This document shows, one piece after another, positions 51,837 to 61,142 of a DNA stretch of 64,000 nt; positions within the stretch are counted from its first letter, which is position 1; the number at the start of each line of letters is the position of its first letter. A model generated the notes under the pieces. The model worked only from the letters and a program-made list of their open reading frames with translations. It searched no databases and was not told where the DNA came from. A program made the position numbers and the translations under genes. Location of the stretch: positions 2,139,406 through 2,203,405 of the forward strand of contig CP159918.1 of the NCBI GenBank assembly GCA_040616305.1. Direction: 5' to 3'. Origin of the DNA: UBA1876 sp003446665 (GTDB lineage: Bacteria; Synergistota; Synergistia; Synergistales; Thermovirgaceae).

Positions 51837-52727
51837 TTACTTCTTGGGGAATAGGCGTTCGCCATGGTCATCGAGAAGCCTGAAAAGCTCGCTGGTCTGC
51901 TGCTCGTTGAGGCCGTCAAGGACAACGCGGAGCTTCGAGGGCCTCCCCGAAAGCCTCACAGAGACGCCCCAGCGCTCGCTGAACCGGCGGACCGGTTCGC
52001 TCAGGCCGGGGACGGCTTTATTGCGCGTCCTGCCCGTCTGCGAGCCGGAATTCATCCTCCGGACGGCATACTCCAGTTCACGCACGGTGAGCTTTTTTTC
52101 AGCGGCGAGACGGGCCAGGTGAAGCCTGTCCTCGTCGTTTTCAAGGCCCAAAAGCACCCTGGCGTGGCCCTCGGAAAGGTCCCCGGAATGGAGCATCCCC
52201 AGCACCGCCTCGGGCAACTGAAGAAGCCTGAGCGTGTTTGTCACCGCCACCCTGCTCCAACCCAGCCTCTTCGCGGCCTGTTCCTGGGTCAGGGAAAAGC
52301 GCGAGATAAGTTCCTCGATGCCCCAGGCGGCCTCAAGGGGCGAAAGGTCCTCCCTCTGCAGGTTTTCCACCAGGGAGATTTCCATTACGGTGTTGTCGTC
52401 GGCCTCGATGACCTTTACGGGGATCTTCTCGAGGCCGGCCATTTCCGCGGCGCGCCAGCGTCTCTCTCCGGCGACTATCTCGTAACGGCCGTCGACTCTC
52501 CTCGCCAAAACGGGCTGCACCACACCGTGCTCGCGGATTGAATCTGCCAGGGATTTGAGCCCCTCCCCATCGAAGGACTTCCTGGGCTGGTAGGGGTTCG
52601 GCGACAGCCTGGAAATCTCTATCTCGCGCACGTTTTGGGCTGTGGTTTCATCGGTGCCATCCCGAGCGAGCGGACCTCCCGGTATAAGGGCCCCGAGCCC
52701 CCTGCCTAGAGCCTTTTTCCGAGCCAT
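51837..52727 (-). CDS. parB: Chromosome-partitioning protein ParB
   Basis: 296 residues from ATG 52727 (GGAGG upstream), overlapping parA by 22 nt. N-terminal basic LGRGLGALIP, CTPase motifs (SPNPYQPRKSF, GERRWRAAEMAG and ENLQREDLSPLE), and the parS-reading helix-turn-helix LTQEQAAKRLGWSRVAVTNT. It loads at parS as a CTP-dependent clamp. Four perfect parS sites lie 3.5-4.6 kb away. Confidence 0.95.
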   Translation of the reverse strand: MARKKALGRGLGALIPGGPLARDGTDETTAQNVREIEISRLSPNPYQPRKSFDGEGLKSLADSIREHGVVQPVLARRVDGRYEIVAGERRWRAAEMAGLEKIPVKVIEADDNTVMEISLVENLQREDLSPLEAAWGIEELISRFSLTQEQAAKRLGWSRVAVTNTLRLLQLPEAVLGMLHSGDLSEGHARVLLGLENDEDRLHLARLAAEKKLTVRELEYAVRRMNSGSQTGRTRNKAVPGLSEPVRRFSERWGVSVRLSGRPSKLRVVLDGLNEQQTSELFRLLDDHGERLFPKK

Positions 52728-53476
52728 CGCCCTGCAACCTCCTCGGCCAGGTCCCTGAAGGCCTTCGCCCCCGCGCTGGACGGGTCGTAATAGTATATGG
52801 GCTTTCCGAAGCTCGGGGCCTCGGAGAGCCTGATGTTCCTGGGGATTATGGTCTCGAAGAGGGCCTTTTTGAACTGCGCCTTCACTTCTTCGGCGACCTC
52901 TTTGGCGAGGTTCGTCCGCGAGTCGTACATGGTGAGCACCACTCCGTCCAGTTCTATTTCCTCGTTCAGGTAGCGGCGCACCAGCGTAACCGTCCGCATG
53001 AGCTGCCCCACGCCCTCGAGGGCGAAATACTCGCACTGGATGGGGACCAGGAGGCTGTCCGCCGCAACCAGGGCGTTGACCGTCAAAAGCCCAAGCGAAG
53101 GCGGGCAATCGATGAAGGCTATGTCGAAATCCCTGAAGGCGTTACGGTGCCTGGCAAGCCGGGTTTCCCGGCTCATGATGCCCGCCAGTTCCACCTCGGC
53201 CCCCGCGAGGTCGAGCGTCGCCGGGACCAGCCATACGCCCTCCCAGGGAGTCTCGAAGACCACTTCGGAAGGTTTGGCCTTGTCGAGGAGCAGGTGATAC
53301 ATGTTCTTTTTCAGGCTCTTGGCGTCCATTCCCATGGCGCAGGTACTGTTTCCCTGGGGGTCTATGTCCATGAGAAGGACCTTCCAGCCCCGTCTTCCCA
53401 GCTCGGCGGCAAGATTGACGCAACAGGTAGTCTTGCCGACGCCTCCCTTCTGGTTCGCTACAGCGACGGTTTTCAA
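52706..53476 (-). CDS. parA: Chromosome-partitioning ATPase ParA (Soj type)
   Basis: 256 residues. Deviant Walker A NQKGGVGKTT, Walker A' LMDIDPQGNST, Walker B FIDCPPSLGLLTVNAL. The short Soj form without an N-terminal DNA-binding domain. It binds DNA as an ATP dimer and is pulled by ParB-parS. Starts 7 nt after rsmG ends, giving the classical rsmG-parA-parB order. Confidence 0.95.
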   Translation of the reverse strand: MKTVAVANQKGGVGKTTCCVNLAAELGRRGWKVLLMDIDPQGNSTCAMGMDAKSLKKNMYHLLLDKAKPSEVVFETPWEGVWLVPATLDLAGAEVELAGIMSRETRLARHRNAFRDFDIAFIDCPPSLGLLTVNALVAADSLLVPIQCEYFALEGVGQLMRTVTLVRRYLNEEIELDGVVLTMYDSRTNLAKEVAEEVKAQFKKALFETIIPRNIRLSEAPSFGKPIYYYDPSSAGAKAFRDLAEEVAGRWLGKRL

Positions 53477-53482
53477 CAGGGG

Positions 53483-54199
53483 TCACCTCCACCAGTGCTG
53501 CTTCTGTGCCCGGCCTGGCCTGCGCGGGAACCGATCCGGACAATGTGCGGATTTATTCCACAGGACAAGATAAAGTTTTTTGTCCTTGTGGCTGTACGGG
53601 CGTATCGAGGGAAAATCCAGCCCCAAAAGGTCCCACCGGGGCCCGATTTCCGCCAGTTCTTCATGAAGCCTGGGTCCCTTGAAGCAGACCAGACGACCGC
53701 CGGGTGTCACCAGGGGGGACATGTATTCGGCCGCTACACCGAGATGCCCGACGGCCCTGCTCACGGCTGACGTAAAATTCTCCCGGCGTGAAGATGCCAG
53801 AATTTCCGAGCGTTCGCATTCTACGACTATGTTTTCCAGCCCCAGTTCGCGTGCCATTTCGGACAGGGCTGCGCATTTTTTCCTGACGCTTTCCAGAAGC
53901 ACCACCGTGAGACGGGGGCGGCATATCGCCCAGACGATGCCCGGGAGCCCTCCCCCGCTGCCCACGTCGACGGCAAGGCCGGTCTCGGGCGCGCAGGGCA
54001 ATGAAAAGGCGCAATCCAGTATGTGCTCTTCCCATATTACGTCGGGGTCGCTCGGGCCCGTCAGTCGGGCGGAACGGTTACCTGCGGCAAGGATGTGAGC
54101 GTAGGCATCGAGGGCGTCGCGGTTTCTCGCGATTTCTCCGGCTATGTCCTCGAAAAGAATTTGATCGTCAGGGGAAATGCCTGCCACCACCCTCCGCAT
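53483..54199 (-). CDS. rsmG: 16S rRNA (guanine-N7) methyltransferase RsmG
   Basis: 238 residues from ATG 54199; a longer frame reaches 54331 but lacks similarity. SAM site VDVGSGGGLPGIVWAI, then LLESVRKKCAALSEM and SRAVGHLGVAAEYMSPLV, matching GidB/RsmG. It methylates G527 of 16S rRNA. Its place before parA is typical of origin-proximal DNA. Confidence 0.93.
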   Translation of the reverse strand: MRRVVAGISPDDQILFEDIAGEIARNRDALDAYAHILAAGNRSARLTGPSDPDVIWEEHILDCAFSLPCAPETGLAVDVGSGGGLPGIVWAICRPRLTVVLLESVRKKCAALSEMARELGLENIVVECERSEILASSRRENFTSAVSRAVGHLGVAAEYMSPLVTPGGRLVCFKGPRLHEELAEIGPRWDLLGLDFPSIRPYSHKDKKLYLVLWNKSAHCPDRFPRRPGRAQKQHWWR

Positions 54200-54329
54200 G
54201 AACCTCGTCAACGGTATAATAGCATTCCGAAAGGTTCTTCGCACGAAAACGGACCCGATTTCGATACCGGATCCCCGATTTTCCAATGAGCGAAATGGTG
54301 GTATTTTAGGTAATATGGAGGTGAATTTC

Positions 54330-54761
54330 ATGGTTGTTCATCTAACACGAAAGCAGCAGCTGGCGGCGCTTCGCTTCGACGACGGCGACGACTTGTTTCC
54401 ACTTTTCAAGCGTACCCTCGAGGAACATGGTATACATTCGGCGGTCATTCTGTCTGCAATCGGCATGCTCAGGGACTTTACCATAGGGTGGCTGGGCCCT
54501 GAGGGGTACGAAAAACACGAATTCAACGCCCCTCACGAGCTCTTGTCGCTGAGCGGCACCGTCAACGTAAAACCCGACGGAGACGTGTTTATCCATCCCC
54601 ACGCAGCTCTTTCCGCACGGAACATGGACGCCCTGGGAGGCCACCTTTTCTCGGCCACGGTCCACAACACCCTGGAAGCGGTATTGCTCATTCCCGAGGG
54701 CATGACTTTTTACCGGAAACCGCCGACGGAAGGCGAGCCGCCGAGGTTCTACCCCGAATAA
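54330..54761 (+). CDS. PPC/DUF296-domain protein
   Basis: 143 residues from ATG 54330 (GGAGG upstream). The PCC/DUF296 fold is visible in HGIHSAVILSAIGMLRDFTI, LLSLSGTVNV and the HPHAALSARNMDALGGHLFS segment with conserved histidines. Bacterial members are trimeric and of unknown function. Divergent from rsmG and close to the nuclease gene behind it. Confidence 0.85.
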   Translation: MVVHLTRKQQLAALRFDDGDDLFPLFKRTLEEHGIHSAVILSAIGMLRDFTIGWLGPEGYEKHEFNAPHELLSLSGTVNVKPDGDVFIHPHAALSARNMDALGGHLFSATVHNTLEAVLLIPEGMTFYRKPPTEGEPPRFYPE

Positions 54762-54774
54762 AGAAAGGGATCCC

Positions 54775-55581
54775 GTGAAAGCTCGTACAAGGGCCCGCCG
54801 TTTCTTTCTGAAATCGGCGGGCTGTCTTGCACTTTTACTCTGCCTGCCTGTTTATCTTGCCCTTGCGGCCCAGGATATTTCTCGGGCACAAGTGACAGAG
54901 GTCATCGACGGCGACACGGTCAAGGTCCTCCTCGAATCGGGGGAACGGGCCACGGTACGCTACCTGGGGATCGACACTCCGGAACTCCATCACCCTTCCA
55001 GGGACGAAGAGGAGTTCGGCAAAGAAGCCCGAGCCGCGAACGCCGCGCTTGTTATGGGAAGGGAAGTCCTCCTCGAAAGAGACGTTCAGACCGTCGACCG
55101 CTACGGCCGTATGCTGGCCTGGGTATGGGTTCGCGAAGGGAATGCCCGTTTTTTGGTAAACGCCGAGCTCGCTCGGCTCGGTTACGCCATGCCCTTTACC
55201 CTGGCACCGAACGTCCGTTACACGAACCTCATCATAGAGGCTTTCAGAGAGGCTCGTCTTGAAGAAAGAGGTTTTTGGAAACCGGCCGCGAAAAGGGTCT
55301 TTTCGGCTTCGCAGGCATGGGCGGAGCTGCCTGCTTTGGTGGGGCATTTTATCACCCTTGAACTGGTCGTGGAGGAAATAAGGGAATCCAGGATAAGATA
55401 TTCCCTTATTTCTGCAAAAGGCTTGGCGCGTTTTGTTGTATACAAGGGAGACGCGCCCCGTTTCGCGGACCTCGAGCTTCTTGAGGGACGACGCGTAAAA
55501 GCCGTCGGGAAGCTTGTTGCGGGCTACCAGGGCGCGGAGATGACCCTGGCGGACCCTGTGCAGATACTGGGAATCCAGTGA
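54775..55581 (+). CDS. Exported thermonuclease-family (SNase-like) protein
   Basis: 268 residues from GTG 54775, 13 nt after the previous stop. N-terminal signal or anchor (SAGCLALLLCLPVYLALAA). The SNase domain follows: VIDGDTVKVLL, VRYLGIDTPELHH, EEFGKEARAANAAL, VDRYGRMLAWVWV. The Asp, Arg and Glu active-site residues appear kept. A C-terminal OB-like extension (from about residue 190) is unusual. Nucleic-acid hydrolysis outside the membrane is likely. Confidence 0.85.
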   Translation: MKARTRARRFFLKSAGCLALLLCLPVYLALAAQDISRAQVTEVIDGDTVKVLLESGERATVRYLGIDTPELHHPSRDEEEFGKEARAANAALVMGREVLLERDVQTVDRYGRMLAWVWVREGNARFLVNAELARLGYAMPFTLAPNVRYTNLIIEAFREARLEERGFWKPAAKRVFSASQAWAELPALVGHFITLELVVEEIRESRIRYSLISAKGLARFVVYKGDAPRFADLELLEGRRVKAVGKLVAGYQGAEMTLADPVQILGIQ

Positions 55582-55594
55582 CGCCGAAAGGTAA

Positions 55595-55678
55595 AAATCC
55601 ACATAGATTCACATTCAACTGACAGGTTGTCCACTGAATTTTCCACATATCCACACCACTATTCGCGGTGTTTCCACA
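55595..55678. promoter_or_regulatory. Cluster of DnaA-box-like sequences beside the parS array
   Basis: Five near-consensus boxes in 84 nt: aaatccaca (55595), ttttccaca (55639), atatccaca (55647), gtttccaca (55670) and ttgtccact (55627). The consensus is TTWTNCACA/TTATCCACA. It sits immediately before the repeat array, 8 kb from the cluster at the right edge. Confidence 0.55.
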
Positions 55679-55992
55679 GTTATTCACCACGGTCGTACAC
55701 GGCAGGGATTCGTTTATGTGGCTTATACAAAGCGTATTGGCCCTGCCGTGTATAAAAAACCCGCTCAAGATCCTTGCTCTGTTTTTCCTTGAAAAAAACC
55801 ACGGTCGTACACGGCAGGGATTCATTTATGCGGTTCATACAAATGTTATTGGCCCTACCGTGTATAAAAAGCTCGCTCAAGATCCTTCCTCTGTATTTTC
55901 TTTTTTAGACAGAGTCATTGTACAGGTCCTCATACCAGGCGGGGCCACTGACCTTTGGGTAATGCGACAGGATTTGTCCCCGTCGGGTACGT

Positions 55993-56010
55993 TGCGGACT
56001 AACGTCCGCA
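55993..56010. repeat. Palindrome tgcggac-taac-gtccgca, copy 1
   Basis: It follows module H at the position where parS follows other H copies. Not a parS by sequence; its binder, if any, is unknown. Confidence 0.75.
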
Positions 56011-56190
56011 ATCCTCTTTTAGAAACAATAAGCATTTGAAGATTCGAGCGCAAAGCAAGCTCCGGCAATTGGCAGGTTGTGGTTCGGTCTTTCTTCTTTC
56101 ACCGAAAACAATCATCCAGAAGGTTTTCATACCCGGCGGGGCCGTTAGCTTTTGAATTTTTCGACAGGGTTTGTCCCCGCCGGGTACGAA

Positions 56191-56206
56191 TGTTTCACGT
56201 GAAACA
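56191..56206. promoter_or_regulatory. parS site 1
   Basis: Perfect TGTTTCACGTGAAACA, the consensus ParB-binding palindrome, flanked symmetrically by cgaa/ttcg and directly preceded by module H. Confidence 0.95.
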
Positions 56207-56395
56207 TTCGCGCAAAGCAAAGATTTGTTTTTCGAGAAATTGATCGGGCTCTGTGGACCTGCACGATATGAAAACCTCGCAGAGTCCTTGCTCTGTATTT
56301 TCTTTTTTAGACAGAGTCGTTGTACAGGTCCTCATACCCGGCGGGGCCGTTAGCTTTTGTATTTTTCGACAGGATTTGTCCCCGTCGGGTACGAA

Positions 56396-56411
56396 TGTTT
56401 CACGTGAAACA
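56396..56411. promoter_or_regulatory. parS site 2
   Basis: Perfect TGTTTCACGTGAAACA, 205 bp from site 1, again directly after module H and followed by module L. Confidence 0.95.
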
Positions 56412-56677
56412 TTCGTGTACACGGCAGGGATTCATTTATGCGGTTCATACAAATGTTATTGGCCCTGCCGTGTATAAAAACCCATGCACAGGCCGTAACC
56501 CGAATGCCGTAAAGAACAACCTAAAAAGACCTCGATAGACTTATACGGGCAGGAACTTGAGGGTTGGTGGCTTTTAAAGAGACTTACTCTTTTAATTCCC
56601 TGTTTCAGACGGATTCATACCCGGCGGGGCCACTGGCCTTTTGGTAATGCGACAGAATTTGTCCCCGTCGGGTACGT

Positions 56678-56695
56678 TGCGGACTAACGTCCGCA
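56678..56695. repeat. Palindrome tgcggac-taac-gtccgca, copy 2
   Basis: Identical to the copies at 55993 and 57154; replaces parS after the fourth module H. Confidence 0.75.
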
Positions 56696-56875
56696 ATTCT
56701 CTTTTAGAAACAATAAGCATTTGAAGATTCGAGCCCAAAGCACGCTCCGGCAAATGACAGGTTGTGGTTCGGTCTTTCTTCTTTCACGGAAAACAATCAT
56801 CCAGAAGGTTTTCATACCCGGCGGGGCCACTGACCTTTGGGTAATGCGACAGGATTTGTCCCCGCCGGGTACGAA

Positions 56876-56891
56876 TGTTTCACGTGAAACA
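56876..56891. promoter_or_regulatory. parS site 3
   Basis: Perfect TGTTTCACGTGAAACA, 480 bp from site 2 and followed by module L. Confidence 0.95.
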
Positions 56892-57153
56892 TTCGCGTAC
56901 ACGGCAGGGGTTCATTATCGTAAATTATACAAAGGCTATTGGCCCTGACGTGTATAAAAACCCATGCACAGGCCGTAACCCGAATGCCGTAAAGAACAAC
57001 CTAAAAAGACCTCGATAGACTTATACGGGCAGGAACTTGAGGGTTGGTGGCTTTTAAAGAGACTTACTCTTTTAATTCCTTCAGACGGAGTCATACCCGG
57101 CGGGGCCACTGGCCTTTGGGTAATGCGACAGAATTTGTCCCCGTCGGGTACGT

Positions 57154-57171
57154 TGCGGACTAACGTCCGCA
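57154..57171. repeat. Palindrome tgcggac-taac-gtccgca, copy 3
   Basis: Third identical copy, after the sixth module H. Confidence 0.75.
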
Positions 57172-57350
57172 ATTCTCTTTTAGAAACAATAAGCATTTGA
57201 AGATTCGAGCGCAAAGCAAGCTCCGGCAAATGACAGGTTGTGGTTCGGTCTTTCTTCTTTCACGGAAAACAATCATCCAGAAGGTTCTCATACCCGGCGG
57301 GGCCACTGCCTTTGGGTAATGCGACAGGATTTGTCCCCGTCGGGTACGAA

Positions 57351-57366
57351 TGTTTCACGTGAAACA
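57351..57366. promoter_or_regulatory. parS site 4
   Basis: Perfect TGTTTCACGTGAAACA, 475 bp from site 3. The last module H (57496) is followed only by cgaatgta, a truncated parS start. Confidence 0.95.
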
Positions 57367-57558
57367 TTCGCGCAAAGCAAAGATTTGTTTTTCGAGAAAT
57401 TGATCGGGCTCTGTGGACCTGCACGATATGAAAACCTCGCAGAGTCCTTGCTCTGTATTTTCTTTTTTAGACAGAGTCATTGTACAGGTCCTCATACCCG
57501 GCGGGGCCGTTAGCTTTTTTATTTTCGACAGGATTTGTCCCCGTCGGGTACGAATGTA

Positions 57559-57588
57559 TTCTGAAATTCCCACCTGATAGCTTATAAT
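57559..57588 (+). promoter_or_regulatory. Probable promoter of the AsmA-like gene
   Basis: TATAAT at 57583-57588 with a weak -35 (ttctga, 57559). It lies just past the repeat array and about 140 nt before the ATG. Confidence 0.4.
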
Positions 57589-57729
57589 GTCACCGTATAA
57601 ATTACGCCTTTTCCCCCTGTTACATCACTTATTCGTGTGAGAAGATTTTCATACGTACTCTTCATTACCGCTAACTTATCGAGAGCAAACTCTCGTGAGC
57701 CCGTATTCATAAAGGAGTTGCAAGACCTG

Positions 57730-60700
57730 ATGAATAAACCAGTCAAATACGGCCTTATCCTGTTGTTGATTTTAATAGCCTTCGGAGCTGCAGGGGTGTG
57801 GTACCTGTCCTCCAGGGACGTTGGCACCGACTATGTAGCCCAAACGGCCAAAAACCTCACCAGAGACCGCCTGGGAGCAGAACTTTCCATCGAGACTGTT
57901 TCCGGCAACCCGCTTACAGGTTTTACGGCCCAGTCCCTGGACCTTTCCCTTGAAGAAAGCACAATAATTACCGTTCGCGAGGTCAGGGTTCGGCTCGACC
58001 TTTTATCGCTGGTCAAAGGCTCGCCGCAAATACGTTCCGTAAAACTGGACGGCGCCGATGTGGACATCCACGAGCTCGCCAAGCTGGAGCTACGCAAAAC
58101 CGATTCCGCTTCAGCGGTCCTTCCGGAGCTGACGTTCGGGTTTACCGACTGCACCGTGCGGTCAAAGGCCGGTGATTTCCTTCTGGAAGAAGGCGTCATA
58201 ACCCTCGAACCGGGCAAATTTCAGGTAGAGTCCAGCCTCGAGTTCAAGGGGGTCCAGGCAAAAGGAGAGGCGTCTTTTCTTGCAGGCGAAGGGAAACTCT
58301 CACTTGTAAATCTCGACATGCGCATAGGGACGGGAAGGTTGGAACTTTCTGGAGACCTTTTCCCCGAAGTGGACGCCGGCGGAACCCTTGTGAACATGGA
58401 TATGGAGACCCTCGGACAGTTATGGCCCGTACTGGGCGGCAAATTTTCCGGAACTTTCTCGACTAATATCAAGGCCTACGGTGACTGGCCGAACGTCGGC
58501 GCAAGAGGCGACATAGCCATAGACAAAGGAACCGTCTACGGGATTTCCCTTCAGGGGGCACGATCTTCATGGTGGTTTCGCGGAGAAAAACTCTGGTTCG
58601 AGGACATCACCGGGTTTGCAAACGGATCACCCCTATCAGGCGCAGCAGGGCTCGTCTTCAGTGGACTGCCGCCTGAAACGCACCTCAAACTCACAGGTAC
58701 GGAGGTAAATCTCAACACCTGGAAAAAGACCTTCCCCTGGCTTTCTTTCGCCGGGGGAAACCTTGAATCGCTTGAAATCGACCTCATCCGCCGCTCAGCC
58801 GGGGTTTTCACAGGACGGGTAAGCTTTTCGGCTCCTTCAATGGAAATTGCGAAACAGCATCTTGAGGCCGTAAGGGCGTCTCTTGAGCTGGAAGACGACC
58901 GCAGCATTAAAGTCGACATGAATGGAAAGTGGTTCGATACCCCGGTGAACACAAAGGGAACGGTGAACCTTTCAGGCGGGGCTCCCTCCCTGGATTTGAC
59001 CGTCACGGGCAAGGGGTTGGCTCTCCACAAGGCGTCGGCAATCATCCCGGCGGGGAAACCGGCCCTTCAGGGGGACGCCGAGGGCACCGTCCGGATACTC
59101 GGAAACGTGAATTCACCCCGCTTCGAAGGGGAACTCAAATCGGAGAAGATCCGTGTGATGGAAGAATTAGTAAACTCGCCCCGCATTGCCTTTTCCTACG
59201 ACGGCAAAAACATCACCATGAAAAGCTTTTCCGCGAGCTGGCGCGGTTTGCCGATAAAAGGCTCCGGCACGGTATCCGGATTGGGAACCGACGAAGCTTC
59301 GTTAAATCTCTCGGGGACGACAGGCAAGATCAACGCGTCTGTTCTGGAGGGCTTCATACCGGCCCTTTCCGGCAACAAACCGGCAGGTGACATCGAGGCC
59401 TCATGGAAACTGTCGGGGCCGGTACAAAAGCCGTCGCTGGCACTGGACGTCAAATCGGCGGATCTGACGTTTCCCGGGCCGGTTTCGCTTAAAAACGTGG
59501 CTGCTTCCGCGTCGGTTTCGCTTCCGTCCCAAAACACTGAGGCAATCCTCAAGGTAGAGGCCAAGGCCGACTCTGCGTCCTGGGGTGATTTCTCCATAAC
59601 AGGCCTGACGGGAAAGTTTTCCACGGGAAAGGGCTTCCTCCGTGTGGACGATTTTTCGGGAAAACTCCTTTCGGGAAACCTGGATGCTTCCGGGATAATA
59701 AACCTTGCGAAGGAAAAGGGCGGTAAACCCGTTATCGACCTCGACTGCGAGCTCTCCCAAGGGGACCTGGCCGCTTTTTCCAAAAAAGGGTTCCCCTTGT
59801 CGGGGCAGGTTTTTGGTTCCTTCAAGGTTACCGGGCCGCTTGACGGACTTTCTGTTGTTTTCGAGGCCGGTTCACCCGAACTCTCTATCCGGGGATACAT
59901 GTTGAAATCGGTGGCCGCTTCGGGAACCGCCGGCATGGAAGGCGTTACGGTAGAAGCTTTTTCCGCGGCCATAGGTGAAGGGTCGCTTGAAGGAAAGGGT
60001 TCGGTCTCCCTGAGCGGAGAAAGCCCTGCAGCGGAATTTTCGGTCATCGGCACCGGGGTTGACCTGGCCTATCTTACCCGCGAGGTAAAAGCGGCGAGAA
60101 ACGCAGGTATTGAGGGGACCGTAGACGTCAGCCTGAAGGGATCCCTGGCAGGGGGGGCGTGGGCCGGCGACGGCGAGGTCTTCGCCGAAAGACTTTCCTC
60201 CTACGGTTTTACCGCCGAGGACTTGTACGCGCCCGTAAGCCTCGAAGGCAAGCTCGCAAAAATACAAAAAGCACAAGGTTCCGTCTACGATGGTTCCCTG
60301 CTCGCAAACGCAACCCTCGACCTTGGAACGAATGTCTGGAAGATCGACGCCGAGGTCTTTGGTTTTGACATAGCCAAGGCTGTGAACGCGGCTTTTAATA
60401 TCGGCGGTCACATTACCGGAACGGGGACACTTAAAGCGAGCATCGAACACGGCAAGTCCCAGGCCATGCCTCTGACCGGACAGGGGCATTTCACCGCCAC
60501 CGAGGGCGAGATTTCGGGATTCAAGGCCGTCGAGGCCATCACCGCCGCCTATGGAGGCACCGGAATCCGCTACAACCGCGCAACATCCCATTTTTCGCTG
60601 GGAGGAAACATGATCACGCTGATGCCGGGAAGCACCATCACTGCGCCGCCGGGCGATCCGCTTTACAGGTACATGATGGTGGACGGGATACTCGGGTTTT

Positions 60701-61104
60701 CCTCGAATCTCGACCTTCACTGTAGCGGCAACCTCAACGTGCAGGCTTTGAACATCTTTTTCGGTGCCCTCGAAGGACTTCTGGGTACGGAAACGCTCGA
60801 TGCCCGGCAAATGCTCCAGAATTTCCTGGGGGGTTTTCTGGGGGGCATGTCGAGGAAGGACTTCCGCGATGTCAGCTTCGACATAACAGGAACCTGGGAC
60901 AAACCGACAATCACAAAGCTCAAGATAGTCGTTCCGGAAAAGGGACCCGATCCCATTCCGACTACGGATGAGGACGAAAACAGGAAGGGCAGCCAGCAGA
61001 AGATCAATATAGAAATACCTACAGGCGGAAGTAGTTCCGGTGAATCCGTGGGCGACCAGATAAGACAGCAGATCCTGCAGCAGATTTTCAACGGTCAGGA
61101 CTGA
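57730..61104 (+). CDS. Large AsmA/TamB-like inner-membrane-anchored protein
   Basis: 1124 residues from ATG 57730 (AAAGGAG upstream). One N-terminal membrane segment (YGLILLLILIAFGAAGVWYL) is followed by a long repetitive beta-rich region typical of AsmA/TamB/YhdP bridge proteins (TAQSLDLSLEESTIITVREV; FEGELKSEKIRVMEELVNSP; KLSGPVQKPSLALDVKSADL). The C-terminus matches the AsmA end motif (FDITGTWDKPTITKLKI). Such proteins are thought to carry lipid across the periplasm or aid outer-membrane assembly, which supports a diderm envelope. Confidence 0.85.
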   Translation: MNKPVKYGLILLLILIAFGAAGVWYLSSRDVGTDYVAQTAKNLTRDRLGAELSIETVSGNPLTGFTAQSLDLSLEESTIITVREVRVRLDLLSLVKGSPQIRSVKLDGADVDIHELAKLELRKTDSASAVLPELTFGFTDCTVRSKAGDFLLEEGVITLEPGKFQVESSLEFKGVQAKGEASFLAGEGKLSLVNLDMRIGTGRLELSGDLFPEVDAGGTLVNMDMETLGQLWPVLGGKFSGTFSTNIKAYGDWPNVGARGDIAIDKGTVYGISLQGARSSWWFRGEKLWFEDITGFANGSPLSGAAGLVFSGLPPETHLKLTGTEVNLNTWKKTFPWLSFAGGNLESLEIDLIRRSAGVFTGRVSFSAPSMEIAKQHLEAVRASLELEDDRSIKVDMNGKWFDTPVNTKGTVNLSGGAPSLDLTVTGKGLALHKASAIIPAGKPALQGDAEGTVRILGNVNSPRFEGELKSEKIRVMEELVNSPRIAFSYDGKNITMKSFSASWRGLPIKGSGTVSGLGTDEASLNLSGTTGKINASVLEGFIPALSGNKPAGDIEASWKLSGPVQKPSLALDVKSADLTFPGPVSLKNVAASASVSLPSQNTEAILKVEAKADSASWGDFSITGLTGKFSTGKGFLRVDDFSGKLLSGNLDASGIINLAKEKGGKPVIDLDCELSQGDLAAFSKKGFPLSGQVFGSFKVTGPLDGLSVVFEAGSPELSIRGYMLKSVAASGTAGMEGVTVEAFSAAIGEGSLEGKGSVSLSGESPAAEFSVIGTGVDLAYLTREVKAARNAGIEGTVDVSLKGSLAGGAWAGDGEVFAERLSSYGFTAEDLYAPVSLEGKLAKIQKAQGSVYDGSLLANATLDLGTNVWKIDAEVFGFDIAKAVNAAFNIGGHITGTGTLKASIEHGKSQAMPLTGQGHFTATEGEISGFKAVEAITAAYGGTGIRYNRATSHFSLGGNMITLMPGSTITAPPGDPLYRYMMVDGILGFSSNLDLHCSGNLNVQALNIFFGALEGLLGTETLDARQMLQNFLGGFLGGMSRKDFRDVSFDITGTWDKPTITKLKIVVPEKGPDPIPTTDEDENRKGSQQKINIEIPTGGSSSGESVGDQIRQQILQQIFNGQD

Positions 61105-61142
61105 CACGCGACTTTCAAACAGCTTGTCCCGAAGTACTCGAG

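Larger units (their letters stand above)
55696..57549. repeat. Mosaic hairpin/parS array (centromere-like region)
   Basis: No gene. Module H, a hairpin acccggcgggg...ccccgycgggt of ~55 nt, occurs eight times (55934, 56131, 56336, 56619, 56816, 57095, 57292, 57496). Module L, tacacggcaggg...ccctgccgtgta, occurs four times (55696, 55808, 56418, 56898). A ~107-nt block recurs at 56019, 56705 and 57181, and a ~129-nt block at 56471 and 56951. After each H comes parS or another palindrome. Much of it repeats with a ~480-bp higher-order period. Confidence 0.9.

Noticed and set aside
55680..57573. Numerous 60-97-residue reading frames on both strands across the parS array
   Set aside because: They repeat with the array modules, run through hairpins and parS sites, and lack ribosome sites; they are by-products of repeats.
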